Shown piece after piece: positions 1 to 10,995 of a DNA stretch of 64,000 nucleotides. The position numbers were made by a program, and so were the translations under genes. The notes beneath the pieces were generated by a model. It did no database searches. It saw only the letters and a program-made list of their open reading frames with translations, and was not told the DNA's origin. Origin of the DNA: Pegoplata infirma (Eukaryota > Arthropoda > Insecta > Diptera > Anthomyiidae); NCBI GenBank assembly GCA_963921195.1, contig OY992537.1:16331125-16395124 (forward strand). Reading direction: 5' to 3'. Numbering within the stretch: position 1 is the stretch's first letter; every line of letters begins with the position of its first letter.

Positions 1-72
1 TGGTCGTAGGGGCGTAAAATTTTTCCTGAGTTATTTTTTAGTCAAATGGAAAAAAAACGAGCAGGTACCGTC

Positions 73-337
73 TCAACATTTCCAACATTTCCAAAATAAG
101 GGACACTCTACTGCCCATATATGGGAGTTGTATTCCATCTCCATTCGGATGTAGGTGGTATAAATAGTGAAGAGATCGAATGAGGTGAATAACTCCTTAC
201 AGCATTTTAAAAAATCAAGACACTTGAATGTTTCTTTCGACACTTGAAACACGTGCTTATCCAACGAACATTACACTGAGTTTTCATGCCCAAACATAAA
301 GAGTGTCAGATTCTTGACCCAATAAGCAATACCCCAC
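73..337 (-). pseudogene. LINE reverse transcriptase C-terminal remnant
   Basis: The minus strand encodes a piece resembling the region after the RT palm of fly non-LTR retrotransposons, including FQVSKETFKCLDFLKCCKEL and IYTTYIRMEMEYNSHIWA. It lies in the right order and strand to be the downstream part of the LINE remnant at 901-1798, from which it is separated by the foldback element at 341-898. Stops and frame changes interrupt it, so it is dead. The 3' end toward position 1 is unclear. The clade is not resolved; the family resemblance is from recall of LINE proteins, not a search. Confidence 0.7.
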
Positions 338-340
338 TTA

Positions 341-898
341 CAAGGGAAGTATCTCAACCCTTATGAACCGATTTGCCTGAAACTTAAAATATATATAAAT
401 GAGACGATTTTAAGGTTGGGGTGTCTCGGCTTTTCGGCATATTAGTGTTTCAAAATTTCTTTGTCCCCTTATGAAACCATATGGACCTCCGGGAAAATTT
501 CGATAACTCACGAACTAACAGGAATATCCTCTAGAGCAAAAATACGTGTCGACTTAAATTTAATAAAGATTATTTCGTATTCATATGGACATCGTAAAAT
601 TTTCACATTTTCATGAAAAAAGTATTTAACGAAGCCAAACTTTTACAAGGTTATGCCACCGTTGGATAGGCATTAAAAAAACCTTTCTTCTCATATGTAA
701 ACATCATATAGTTTCTTAGAAAGAAATGGCTGAAAAATCCAAAACACCATTTTTTCGCAATTTTTTGACCCATGTTTTGAACCCCTAAATCCCCGATATG
801 GCCGATAAGCCGAGACACCCCAACCTTAGAATTGTCTCTTTTATATATATTTTACATTTCATGCAAATCGGTTCATAAGGGTTGAGATACTTCCCTTG
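341..898. mobile_element. PIF/Harbinger-like foldback MITE with TTA duplication
   Basis: The two ends are inverted copies of each other over roughly 95-100 bp, starting CAAGGGAAGTATCTCAACCC at 341 and ending with its complement at 898. TTA flanks both sides (338-340 and 899-901), the target duplication typical of PIF/Harbinger elements. There is no transposase frame in the 558 bp, so it is non-autonomous. It sits inside a LINE copy whose two halves (73-337 and 901-1798) read in the same direction. A relative with the same first 11 bases lies at 37586-38174. Confidence 0.8.
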
Positions 899-900
899 TT

Positions 901-1798
901 AGAGATTGTTAACAGGTCTTGATTGAGTGATTGTGTCATTCATTATCCGCCTTTTTCCCTTAACCTGAACAAGGCTTGGCCTACGATCAAAGGAAAATGA
1001 ATGTTGCTGTCATCTGCAAAAGAGTAGATAGGATTTGAAGTTTGACTAAGAAGGTCGTTTTATGAGCGCACCGTGGCAATCACAATCAAATGCCTTGAAA
1101 ATATACAGAGCAACAACCTTACTCTCACCAAAATGGTGGATCGAACGACTCCAACGTTCCATAAGGAACGCTATCAGATCCCCAGTAGAACGAGTTCTCC
1201 GAAAACCATACTGTCGATCGTTTAAAAGTAAGTAAGCCTCCAGATACCTAACAAGATGCCAATTTACCATGCTCTCCATTACCTTCGAGAGCGTTGAGCA
1301 TATTGCAATTGGGTCTTAATTTTCGGGGTTACTAGCCCTTTTTAGGGATTGGCTGCACATTGGCAACCTTCCAACATGATGGGAAGATTCCCGCATGGAA
1401 ATACAAGATAAAATGGTTAGCCAGTACACGTGCTAATGCCGAAGAATACTGTTTCAGCACTAGTGCTGGTATACCATCCGGTATCGGTGACTTATTTACG
1501 TTAAGGTCCGCAAGAACCATTTTAATTGCCCAACTTCAAAAAAATATCTTGGGCATAGTATGGGATACCCACTGAAGTTCGGGCAGTGGTTAATTGCTTT
1601 CCGGCAAGAAAGACCAGCCAACAGGTTAGCTTTATCAACCGGTCCAGTGAATACTTGGCCGTCTTTTAAAAGAGTCGGGATAGAAGAGCTAGCATTTTCC
1701 TTGATTCTTTTAACAAACGACCAAAAGCTCTTACTGACCCGAGGAGCAGAAATAACTCTAGCACGAAGTCGCTGTTTATAAAGGAGCTTTTCACGACT
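901..1798 (-). pseudogene. LINE reverse transcriptase remnant, 5'-truncated and internally deleted
   Basis: Reading down the minus strand from 1798, frames resemble a non-LTR retrotransposon ORF2: a linker (SKSFWSFVKRIKENASS), the start of the RT domain (LNVNKSPIPDGIPALVLK, VANVQPIPKKG), then LLNDRQYGFRRTRSTGDL and VVALYIFKAFD, then IYSFADDSNIHFP containing the FADD catalytic box, then MNDTITQS. The stretch between the KAFD region (about 1070) and FADD (about 1010) is missing, and several frameshifts separate the pieces. The copy continues at 73-337 after the inserted MITE. A shorter copy of the same family is at 38904-39112 and an endonuclease piece at 57768-58090. Confidence 0.8.
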
Positions 1799-2639
1799 AG
1801 GTAAAACATTTTTACATTAAATTTAGCTTTAGGTGTTAAATAGATAACATTTAAATATCCCCAAAAACTCCACGAAATATTTTTGGAATCGCGAAAAAGT
1901 TTACAAACAAAAATGTGGGCATTTTTCTCGCAGACTGGCAGAGTATATTGTAACGAGAAAAACATTAAAATAATTTTTTTCTTTTACTCTTTCTCGCTCT
2001 CTTGTAAACACCTTCTCCAACAACAGCATAGAGTAATAAAAAGAGATAGTGGTTGTAGTTGTTTAGAGTGTTAATAACATAGAATTAATTAATGCTGCGA
2101 ATTAATTAAAAAAAATATTGAAATTATTTACAATTTATTTAAAATTTAAATTTTATTTCAAAATTAGCTTCAATCATAATCAAAATTATTTCATTTAGGT
2201 ACTTTTCCTTGCAATTTAAATTCAACTTAAAATTGGAATTTTCTAATTCATTCATACAATTGTATGAACTTGGGAATCCAAGTTCATATTTTAATCATTA
2301 CTATTACATAAATAATATTTTCACCTTAATTAAATTTTATTTAATTACATATTTACTTTTACATTTTACTATACATAATTCATAATAGCATTTAAACACA
2401 TTTACACAACATTTGTTTTTATTGCCAAAGACATATTGTTTGTTATATTTAATTAAATATATAAAATTATAATGTATTAATGTCCAATAATATGTATTAT
2501 GTTTACCGAAAACTAATAGAAATTAATTTACCTAAATGTAACAATGCACATTGGTTTAAATGGGAAATGTGGGTAAAAGAAATGGTAATAGATTTTAAAT
2601 TTCAAAATCAGTAAAGTTTAGAAATTTTTTAAAACAACT
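1799..2639. other. AT-rich spacer
   Basis: This stretch is strongly AT-rich with scattered short poly-A/T runs. I see no coding frame resembling a known protein and no clear tandem repeat. Confidence 0.5.
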
Positions 2640-2649
2640 GATTGTGAGA

Positions 2650-2785
2650 ACTCTAGAGTAGTTTTGCTGAAGCTTTCAAAGGTTTTTGAGAAATCCTTTT
2701 TGATTTAAGAGAAAGCTTTATTAGTTTTAGAAAAAGCTTTATTGGTTTTGGAGAAAGCTTTCTGGTTGTTGAGGTTATCTATTGC
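2650..2785 (+). repeat. Short tandem repeat around GAGAAAGCTTT
   Basis: Three or more imperfect units of about 24-27 bp each carry (G)AGAAAGCTTT followed by a T-rich spacer, and end at TGGTTGTTGAGGTTA. The same unit and the same terminal phrase recur at 4628-4725, so this is a dispersed repeat with internal tandem structure, not a unique site. Confidence 0.55.
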
Positions 2786-3737
2786 CGGCCGACAGCATAG
2801 TGTTTTGAAAAATTTCAATCGTTGATTTTGCGGGGACTAAAGTGTTAAAAAGTCACCGATCTGTCGTTGGTTTTTAAAGAAACCAAAATATACAAATATC
2901 AGATATAAATTTAAGGGTTAAAGAAAACTAATGTCTGAAGAACTCGTTGATCAATGGAAAATTTCGGAGTAACCAATTTGATGAGAAGTCTACCATTGCA
3001 CTTTGGCTGAATTTTCAATTTTGGCAGCAAAAAGTAAATTTTTTAAGTATAGATTTTTATAAATTTTTTGATTGTGTTCAATTCCCAATATATTGTTAAG
3101 AAAAAATTTAAAAAAGTTATGATAGTTGGCAACACTGTCTATGTGTAAACAGCTGCTAATGAATACAGTTTTTATAACACGTGTTGCAAGTTGTGAAGCA
3201 ACCAAATTTTTAAAAAAACTATATTCTTTTTTTAAATATATTTTGGTTAAAAAAAATGCTGTGAATATGAATTTTAATATTTTTACGAATTATTAACATA
3301 TTTTGAAAAAAAAAATATTTCGTAGTTATTTCGTAGTATTATCGTCTTTCGTGGAGCATAACTTAAAATGTTAACAATTGTTAAAGCATTTTTATACATG
3401 GAAATCTTCGTAGAAAGCTCAGGTTTCATTGTATATTAATATGGTATGCGAACGAGTGCGAACGAATGAGTTATAAGCAAAAACGTGAATTTTGGATGGT
3501 TTTTTTTTCGCAAATTCACATGTTGAAAAACACACTAAAAAGGCTTTAAAGCTTAGTGCTAAGCTACAAAAATATTTAACAGTGTTTCTTTTATTCGAAA
3601 AACTTTTTATTTTCAAACAAAAAAAAATTTACACTCAAAAAAAATTATACACTCAAAAAAATTTTACACTCAAAAAATTTTTTTTTTATATTTTATTAAA
3701 AAACGAAATTTCCGCACAATAATAATATTTTTTAAAG
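2786..3737. other. Repeat-derived non-coding DNA with TACACTCAAAA motifs
   Basis: No gene is visible. At about 3627-3675 the phrase TACACTCAAAAAAA recurs three times. The same phrase recurs near 50380-50550 and forms the terminus of the element at 52839-53717, so these look like fragments or stacked ends of that transposon family. Confidence 0.45.
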
Positions 3738-4081
3738 ATTAAGTAAATAAATAATCGAGCTCAAGGCCAGTGTTTTGTTTAATAAATCTTCTTTATTAAC
3801 TTCCAATATTTCGATCCTCATCGAGGAACATCATCAGGGAGTAAAATTAGATTTTTAACGCAAAAAAACTTAAAGTTGTTGATCCTCCTTCTTCGTCATT
3901 AAATATTGCACAATTTTTAATGACGAAGAAGGAGGATCAACAACTTTAAGTTTTTTTGCGTTAAAAATCTAATTTTACTCCCTGATGATGTTCCTCGATG
4001 AGGATCGAAATATTGGAAGTTAATAAAGAAGATTTATTAAACAAAACACTGGCCTTGAGCTCGATTATTTATTTACTTAAT
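3738..4081. mobile_element. Inverted pair of Penelope-like pseudo-LTR segments with a hammerhead-like core
   Basis: Two arms of 166 bp (3738-3903 and 3916-4081) are close to perfect reverse complements around a 12 nt loop. The right arm reads CTGATGA at 3982-3988, then a stem (TCCTC loop GAGGA), then GAAA at 4007-4010. This is the order of the conserved core and stem II of a hammerhead ribozyme. The left arm holds the same on the other strand. Penelope-like retroelements are known to carry hammerhead motifs in their pseudo-LTRs and to leave inverted copies. I could not fit stem I or a convincing cleavage site, so activity is unproven and the assignment is inference. Confidence 0.5.
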
Positions 4082-4627
4082 TACAATTTGAAAGGTCGAA
4101 TAATTACAACTACAATTTTTTTAAAGATTACTATCACTAAAAAAGTGTTTTTCTACTTGAATATGTTTTTTTTAACAATTGAGTACAAATTTTTTACAAT
4201 TATTCGGTATTCGTCCAAAAATGTGACCGATGCCGAATAATGGCCGAATAGTACCTTTTTGCCTACCGAATATTTGGTCAGACACTTCAAATTATAAAGA
4301 GAGATTTTAAGTAAATACAGTTTTGTGAGCATTATTTTTGAAAATCCACCTTATGGGCGGGCCACTTAAAAAAGGGGGCATGGACCGCTTATTTTTTCTC
4401 AAATCGAATATTTCGACAGCAGAACCCTGCATATCAAATTTGGTGAGGCTAGCTTGTCGGGAAATAGTTTTTGCCGAGACTTTGGGTTTTTCGGCCATAG
4501 TGCATTGATCGTGGGAATTAAATGAAATATTTGAAATTGATCAAACTGGGTTTTAAAAGAAACATAAGTTCAAGAATTGTCGAGTATACTGAAATATATC
4601 TGATAAAGTCCAAACCAATCGTGGGGA
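4082..4627. other. Non-coding spacer, repeat-derived
   Basis: No gene is recognised. Around 4200-4275 the motif TATTCGG/GCCGAATA occurs several times in both orientations, and from about 4505 the phrase 'cattgatcgtggga' begins the degenerate repeat that dominates intron 3 of the gene nearby. Confidence 0.4.
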
Positions 4628-4725
4628 CTAAAAGCTTTGTGGGTTTTGGAGAAAGCTTTTTTTGTTTAAGAGAAAGCTTTTTTGGTTTAAGAGAAAGCTT
4701 TCTTGGTTGTTGAGGTTAAAAATTA
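4628..4725 (+). repeat. Second copy of the GAGAAAGCTTT short tandem repeat
   Basis: Three units of about 24 bp with AGAGAAAGCTTT are followed by TGGTTGTTGAGGTTA, as at 2650-2785. Confidence 0.55.
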
Positions 4726-4869
4726 CCGGCAGTAATTTGAGAGTGTTCTGAATGGGCAAAATCTGAAAAAAATTTGTTTGTGCGCAATGTGTTTTGAACC
4801 TAGGTCCCACTAAATTCCAAATGCCAAATTTAGGCACTACCTAAGCAGCAAAAATCCCATTAATCCTAA

Positions 4870-5612
4870 CCGTAACGTGTTCTGAATTCTTTTTTTTGTC
4901 AAAAAACAAAGAGAGAGAAAAAAGACTTTAGTAAAGTCCGTCTAACATACAACCTAACTTACGATTGCTTTTTAAGTTTATTAAAAACTTAATTTCTAAA
5001 TTTAAATCATAAAACTGTTTTATTTTGTTATCATATTTCAAACATCATCATCATAATAATCAACCAACAACCACTTCATACTTATGTATTCTAACAAAAA
5101 AATTCTAATAATATTCAAATATTACAAAATAATAACTCTCATCATCATTATCTTCTTCATACATAAACTATAATTTCAATATTATATATTTTACATATTC
5201 TGATCCAAAATCAGTTATTAAACATTTACATTTATGCTGTTTTTTTAGTTTTTTAATAATATTTTATTATTTTATAAATTTTGTATTTACAAACAAATTC
5301 AAATAAAAAAAAATAATTGATTCATAAAATATTTATCAAGCGTATTCATGTGGTGTTTTTTGTTATAATCTTAGTTTGTTGTTTAAATTATTACAATAGT
5401 TTTTTTTTAAAAGCATTTTTTTTTTGTTAAATAAACTATTTAATTTATAAGTTTTTTTTTTGTTCATGTTTTGTATGGCTTTTAAGGAGTCCTTAATATT
5501 TGTTTATAAAATTAATGTTTTTTTTTTTTGTGTATTTGAGCTTTTATTCCAAATGTATTTTAAAATTCTTATCATTCAAAAGGACGTTTGTTTTTTTAAG
5601 TAAGAGAATAAA
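4870..5612 (-). other. Pde1c: Candidate 3' UTR of Pde1c
   Basis: Downstream of the predicted stop codon the minus strand is AT-rich, lacks recognisable transposon pieces and contains several AATAAA hexamers, for example opposite TTTATT near 5538 and others near 5260. The true cleavage site cannot be chosen from sequence alone. Confidence 0.4.
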
Positions 5613-5677
5613 TTAATTCTCAATTGCTGGTTTCTCAGCATCTTCGAGTGAGGCCGCTGCTGCTCTGGCTTCAGCGT
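5613..5677 (-). CDS. Pde1c: Pde1c terminal coding exon
   Basis: This 65 nt exon follows a strong acceptor on the minus strand (TCTTTCCTTTTCAG, ending at 5678). Its first two bases complete the split codon left by the exon ending at 16932, making Asp, and then encode AEARAAAASLEDAEKPAIEN and TAA at 5615-5613. The phase match (phase 1 donor, two leftover bases here), the pyrimidine tract and the low-complexity acidic tail together support it. It is separated from the previous exon by 11.25 kb of intron filled with repeats and an intact LTR element. The function of the tail is unknown; it lies outside the catalytic domain. Confidence 0.75.
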
Positions 5678-5929
5678 CTGAAAAGGAAAGAGACATATTA
5701 ATCAGTCAGTCTTAATCAATAATTTTAAAAAGGTATCAAAAATAATTTAATTTATCAGGTGGATCAAAATTCGAGGATCACACCGAACAATATTGTTAAT
5801 TGACATAACTGCATAATTGTTGTCACAACAGAATATAGTGTCTGCAACTGATGTTTGGGTTGATGCAACCGGAAAATTTAGTAAAAAATTATTTTTTAGT
5901 GTTTTTTGTTAGAACTTTCTTAATCTAAA

Positions 5930-6363
5930 GTTCTTAAACCAAAAATAATTCTAAATAATTTCCAAGCTTTCGTAGACATTGCTGCCCAATATGTGCAGAC
6001 GGGTTCTGGCTAAAACAGGACAGTGGCAAAAAATATGTTCGACCTAATGTAAGGTTAATTGCACCTTCTGCTGGCATCGGATAAAATTGCCGTTTTCTTT
6101 TTATAATAACCTATACGGAAGTGCCCGGTGATCTTTCCAGTAAGATACGGTAGTTCCATCTGGTAAGAGAGATTAAATAGTTAGTTTTCTTAAGAATATT
6201 CCATCACCACAATATTGTTGCATCATGTAGCTATCTAAAGTGTTCTATTGGTGGATCGATATAAAAATAAACACCCATACCATTAGTACCTTGTTTCGCG
6301 AGATCGTCTGCTCTCTCGTTTTCTTGAATACCTTTGTGACCTAGTACCCATATTAGCTTCACC
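5930..6363 (-). pseudogene. LINE RNase H and C-terminal remnant
   Basis: The minus strand encodes MNKVKLIWVLGHKGIQENER and ADDLAKQGTNGMG, which match the end of a retrotransposon RNase H domain (GHKGIxGNExADxLA). Further down, a frame reads EHIFCHCPVLARTRLHILGS, a Cys-His motif common at the C-terminus of RNase H-bearing LINEs of the I/LOA/R1 groups. Frameshifts and stops are present. The upstream part is interrupted by the hAT-like element at 6372-7418; a short continuation lies beyond it. Confidence 0.7.
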
Positions 6364-6371
6364 TTGTTCAT

Positions 6372-7418
6372 TAGGGTGGGGCGATTTGAACATCTTAATG
6401 GGCGCTTCGCGTTTCTGATTCTTGGGATTGTACTGAGCAAAAAAGTCAACTAGACCATACGTCTACGGTGAAAATCGAGCCTCCCGATTTTGACTTGAAG
6501 TTTTTCTTCAGACTTTATTTTTTTGGAAAATTTGAAAATTTTCTTGGGCTCATATATCGTAAACTATTTGAAATTTTTACTTATTTTCAAAAGTAAAGTT
6601 GTAGCTATTGTCTTGGACTACAATTTCTCTAAACACATTACTTAGAAAGAACTTCGTTTTCATGGTCAAAAAGTCAAAAATGTAGAAAATTCACCACTTT
6701 TTGTAATTTTTTTTTGGATATTTTAGCCTATAACAGCCAAACCATTGAGATTTTCGATCCAGTACTAAGACAAAAATTGTAGCCAAGACAATAGTTAAGA
6801 ATTCTCTAGTTCATCGCAAAAGCATTAGAAAGCTCCTTCAGGCAGTTTTGGCCTTGTGAAAGGCCAAAACTGCGCTACGAACAACTGAAAATGGTAATTT
6901 ATCAATATTTTCACAAAAAATTTGCACTTTCACAAAGCCAAAACTGCCTGAAGGAGCGTTCCAATGCTTTTGCAATGTACTAGAGAGTTCTTAACTATTG
7001 TCTTGGCTACAATTTCTGTCTTAGTATTGGATCGAAAATCTCAATGGTTTGGCTGTTATAGGCCAAAATATCCAAAAAAGTTACAAAAAGTGGTGAATTT
7101 TCTACATTTTGACCATTAAAACGAAGTTTTTTATAAGTAATTTGTTCAGAGAAATTGTAGCCCGAGACAATAGCTACAACTTTACTTTTGAAAATAAGTC
7201 AAAATTTCAAGTAGTTTACGAAATATGAGCCCAAGAATGAGTCCAAATTTCCAAAAAAAATAAAGTCTGAGATACAACTTCAAGTCAAAATCGGGAGGCT
7301 CGATTTTCACCGTAGACATATGGTCTAGTTGACTTTTTTGCTCAGTACAATCCCAAGAATCAGAAACGCGAAGCGCCCATTAAGATTTTTTTCCTTCCTT
7401 ACTAATCGCCCCACCCTA
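6372..7418. mobile_element. hAT-like foldback element, about 490 bp inverted arms
   Basis: The element starts TAGGGTGGGGCGATT and ends with the complement, and the left arm (6372 to about 6858) is matched inverted by about 6930-7418. The identical 8 bp sequence TTGTTCAT flanks it at 6364-6371 and 7419-7426. An 8 bp duplication with a TAGGG end is typical of hAT elements. There is no transposase frame. The centre holds a small hairpin around GGCCTTGTGAAAGGCC. It interrupts the LINE RNase H remnant immediately after its MNKVKL start. Confidence 0.85.
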
Positions 7419-7426
7419 TTGTTCAT

Positions 7427-7500
7427 ACTCCCTAAAAACGAAGACTCTCAATAGTAGAGATATCTGAAGTCACTCCTGTTAAACCTTCTCTGGCTAACTA
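7427..7500 (-). pseudogene. Upstream continuation of the LINE RNase H remnant
   Basis: After the target duplication the minus strand resumes toward the LINE, but frames are broken and only weak similarity remains. The call rests mainly on its position across the inserted foldback. Confidence 0.3.
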
Positions 7501-9677
7501 TGCTATTACAGAGGACGAATGAACAAACAAAAACAAAAATTGAAAAAAAAATATTGCAATTGGCCGTTTTTCCGACTTAATGGAGCGTTTTTTTTTGCAT
7601 TTAGCGATAAAAAAGTTTTTTTTTTGTTGATTATCGGGAAATCCACTGACTTTTTATTTGCTAAGAATTTGTTTTAAACACTTTGAAAGGTGTTTCTTAA
7701 ATAATATTACCATAGTAATTAGAAATTGATACATTTTTTCAAAATTTATTAAGCGCTTTTTTGATATAAAAAGTTAGCATTGTTTGTTACATAATCTTAT
7801 TTTCCTCGTCTAACAGTTTTCGTATCTTCTGTAAAAATGTTGCAAAGGTTTGTGAGAGAGATGCGAGGAGCTTGCTAAAAACTGGTAAGGTAAAAAAAAA
7901 AACATAATCGGGAACTTAGCGGGCACTAAAGTCTAAAGAAGGCAAAACCTGCAAAAGTCACATATCAATTTTGGGATTTAAAAAAAAACAATGTTTGAAG
8001 AACTTATAGTTCAATGGAGAATTTAAGAGTAACAATTTCAGAAGAAGTCAACTATTGATCGTGGTATTAATATGGAACTTATATTTGAAATTGATCAAAC
8101 TGGGTTTGAAAGAAACATAAGTGTCAATAATTGCAGATTATTCTGAAATTATGTCTGGGTTTTAAAGAAACATAAGTGTCAATAATTGCAGATTATTCTG
8201 AAATTATATCTGAAAAAGTCCATAGCAATCGTGGGGCCCAAAAGCAATTCGGAAAATCGTGAGTTTTTAAAGGGTGATATTTTAGAAGAAGTTGAATTTG
8301 AAACGTGTGTTTTCAATGGAAGATAATTCGGAAAAGTCTTCAACAATTATGGGTTTTAAAATGAATTTAAGAATTTATACATCAATAGTTTCTGTTCTTA
8401 GGACAATAATTCGTAAGAAATCACAGTTCAATCTGAATTTAAAGAAGAAAATTAGTCGAAAGATGTCCTATTTCAATCAATCGCGAGTTTTTAAATGATT
8501 AAATGTCTAAAGAAATCTAAGATCAAAAGAGAGCTTTCAAAGAAAAAGTGAGTTTCAAAGGAGTCAGTCGCGGATTTTTATTGAAAAGAGAATCGAAAGA
8601 AATTATAGATAAATCGTGGGTGTAAGCAGGAAAAAATTCCTGGAAAAGTCAAAGGAAAAAAGAGGTGTTTTAAAGGAACCAACGTCTGATAAATCTCGTA
8701 CAAATTGAGGGTTATGAAATGTACATAATTCTGAAGAAGTCATAGATCAGTCATGTTATTTTTACAAAAACCAACTTCTGAAGTCATAAATCAATCGTGG
8801 AGTTTTAAAGAAACATCAATCGGAAATTATATTATATTGAGTTTGCTAAAAAAACAGCAATGTTCACATATCACACATCATGGGGCTTAGAAGATCACTA
8901 GCCGAATGAAGTCGTATATAAATTACGTTGTTTTTTTAAGATCACTATCCGGATGAAGTCACAGATTAACCGTGGGTTTTTAAAAGATCGTAGTCCGGAA
9001 GAAGTCATAGATAAATCGTGGGTTTTTAAAAGATCCTAACCTGGAAGTTTGGGAAAAGTTCATTAACCATGGCAGTTTGAAGAAATCGTGTGAAACACAG
9101 TCTGAAAATGACATGGATCAATGGTGGATTTTTAAAGAATCGATCGTGGGTTTTTAAAAGATCATAATATGAAAGTTTGTGGAAAGCTCATTAACCGGAG
9201 GAAGTTAAAAAAAAGTCGTGTGAAACAAAGTCCGTAAATGTCATGGAACAATCGTGGTTTGTAAAGAGAGCAATCGTGGGTTTTCTAAGGGAGCAATCGT
9301 TGGTTTTTAAATGACCATCAGTCTGAAGAAGTCATAGAACAATTGTGTCAGACCAAAGTCTGACAAAGTCAGTTGGCCAATTGCAAGTTTTACCATTAGG
9401 CGGAGGAAATTATAGGCCAATTTTGTCTGACCAAAGTTTGACAAAGTCAATTGACCAATTGTAGGTCTTAAAAACCTTCTTCAAATGAAGGCATCAAAAA
9501 CCTTCTTCAAATGAAGGCATCAAACATCGTACACGCAAAGGGGTATGATAAATCTTGGGTTTAGGGGTCAATCGTGGGGTTTTAAAAGATCGTAACGTGA
9601 AATTTTGCGGAAAGCTCATTAACCGGAGGAAGTTAAAGAAATCGCGTGAAACAAAGTCTGTAAATGTCATGAATCAA
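7501..9677. repeat. Degenerate dispersed repeat rich in AATCGTGGGTTTTTAAA
   Basis: From about 7920 onward, imperfect units of about 60-90 bp contain 'caatcgtgggtttttaaa', 'agtctgaagaagtcatag' and 'gatcaatggaaaat'. They are too diverged to give a fixed period. The same phrases continue at 16300-16860 and 19020-20700, and appear near 2900 and 4505, so this repeat predates the insertions around it. The open frames in it are short and resemble nothing known. Confidence 0.6.
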
Positions 9678-9872
9678 TCGTGGTTTTTAAAGGGAGCATT
9701 CGTGGGTTTTAAAAGGAAGTAATCGTGGGCTTTAAAAGGGAGCAATCGTGGGTTTTAAAAGGGAGCAATCGTGGGGTTTAAAAGGGAGCAATCGTTTGTT
9801 TTAAAAGGGAGCAATCGTGGGGTTTAAAATGGAGCAATCGTGGGGTTTAAAAGGTTGCAATCGTTGGTTTTT
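9678..9872 (+). repeat. 24 bp minisatellite, about 8 units
   Basis: Consecutive units of 24-25 bp contain TTTTAAAAGGGAGCAATCGT followed by a G-run. The units are nearly identical in the middle and decay at both ends into the degenerate repeat that surrounds them, so the array looks like a local amplification of that repeat. TTTTAAAA is a palindrome. Confidence 0.8.
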
Positions 9873-10189
9873 AAATGACCATCAGTCTGAAGAAGTCATA
9901 GAACAGTTGTGTCAGACCAATGTCTGACAAAGTCAGTTGGCGGAGGAAATCATATGCCAATAATGTCTGATCAAAGTTTGACAAAGTCAATTGGCCAATC
10001 GTGGGTTTTAGAAAAGTGTTTTTTTTTAAAGAATCAAAGCCCTTTAAGCAAATTTCCTTCGAGTCAATTGAAGGCATCAAAAGCCGCAGAGGTCTACAAT
10101 AAATCTTCGGTTTACAAAACTAAATTAGCCATCGATCCAAGACAGTGGGGTTCTCTCAAACAATTACGACAATATATGTACCGATTACT
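9873..10189. other. Degenerate repeat, non-coding
   Basis: This continues the AATCGTGGG-type repeat. A 133-codon open frame spans 9909-10310 but its residues simply follow the repeat units and it resembles no protein. Confidence 0.5.
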
Positions 10190-10532
10190 TTACGGTCATA
10201 ATCGTCATTTCCGTTTTGGGGACTATGACCCCTTCCAAAACGGTCATAATCCCAATGGCGATTATGTCAGTTCTCTGTTGGGACTACGACCGAATTTTTT
10301 TCGGTCATAACCCCCCATTCATACTATGGGGATTAAGTCCAAAGCAATTTCGGTCGTAATCCCTGTTTTTTGCGAAGTTGGTGGGTTTAATGCATGGAGT
10401 TTGTAATTCCTAAACCAATCAAGCAAAAAAACTTTTAAGACAAAAAAATGTTTACAAAATTATTGGGATTATGTCCAACTAGTAAAGCAGATATAGTCCA
10501 TATAATAAGGATTATGGCCATTTGTAACGTTG
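10190..10532 (+). repeat. Minisatellite based on GGTCATAATCCC / GGGATTATGACC, left part
   Basis: The words GGTCATAATCC, GGGGATTATG and GACCGAATT recur in alternating orientation at intervals of about 20-40 bp. The array stops at 10532, where the LTR element begins, and resumes at 16066, so the LTR element inserted into it. Confidence 0.65.
10528..10532 (+). repeat. Left 5 bp target site duplication (CGTTG)
   Basis: CGTTG lies directly before the left LTR and again directly after the right LTR at 16066-16070. A 5 bp duplication is usual for Bel/Pao integration. Confidence 0.9.
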
Positions 10533-10975
10533 TGTTTAGAGATGGCTCTAAACTAATGACCCGCACTGTGCCCTTATGCAATTGACACCCACTGTACTAA
10601 ACAACGGTACAGCATAATGACTCTCACATTGGAATGTGCTATTGTTATTGTTGCTTATTGAACATGCAAATTGATATAAGCATCAATACTCAATTCAAAA
10701 GTAACAACGAACACTCAAGTTTGTGACGTGAAGAAAAGAAGTACCAACGAAGAACAAAATCTACAAACAACAACAAACAAAGAATTTAACATACAAAACA
10801 TACAGTGAAACAAATAAAACATAAACCATTGTACTTACATTAAATAAAATTACAATTAACTACAAAACATTTACATTACAAAATACATTTAAATAAAACC
10901 AAATCCAAAACTAAAAATATAAAGTGTTTTAATTTTATTGGACCCAAAAGGAACTTAAAGGTTTGTCCCTAAACA
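10533..10975 (+). repeat. Left LTR (443 bp)
   Basis: It begins TGTTTAGAG and ends CCTAAACA, giving a 7 bp inverted terminus (TGTTTAG/CTAAACA) with the standard TG...CA ends. AATAAA hexamers occur in its A-rich 3' half. Confidence 0.95.
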
Positions 10976-10977
10976 TT

Positions 10978-10995
10978 TGGTCCTTCTAACCGGAT
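10978..10995 (+). promoter_or_regulatory. Primer binding site of the LTR element
   Basis: TGGTCCTTCTAACCGGAT starts two bases after the left LTR. TGG pairs with a tRNA CCA end and the rest would pair with the acceptor and T-arm of the primer tRNA. I do not identify which tRNA. Confidence 0.7.

Noticed and set aside
3998..4240. 80-codon plus-strand frame over the inverted repeat
   Set aside because: It starts inside the Penelope-like arm and runs into AT-rich spacer; no protein similarity is seen.
9909..10310. 133-codon open frame as a gene
   Set aside because: It follows degenerate repeat units, has no similarity I recognise and crosses into the minisatellite.
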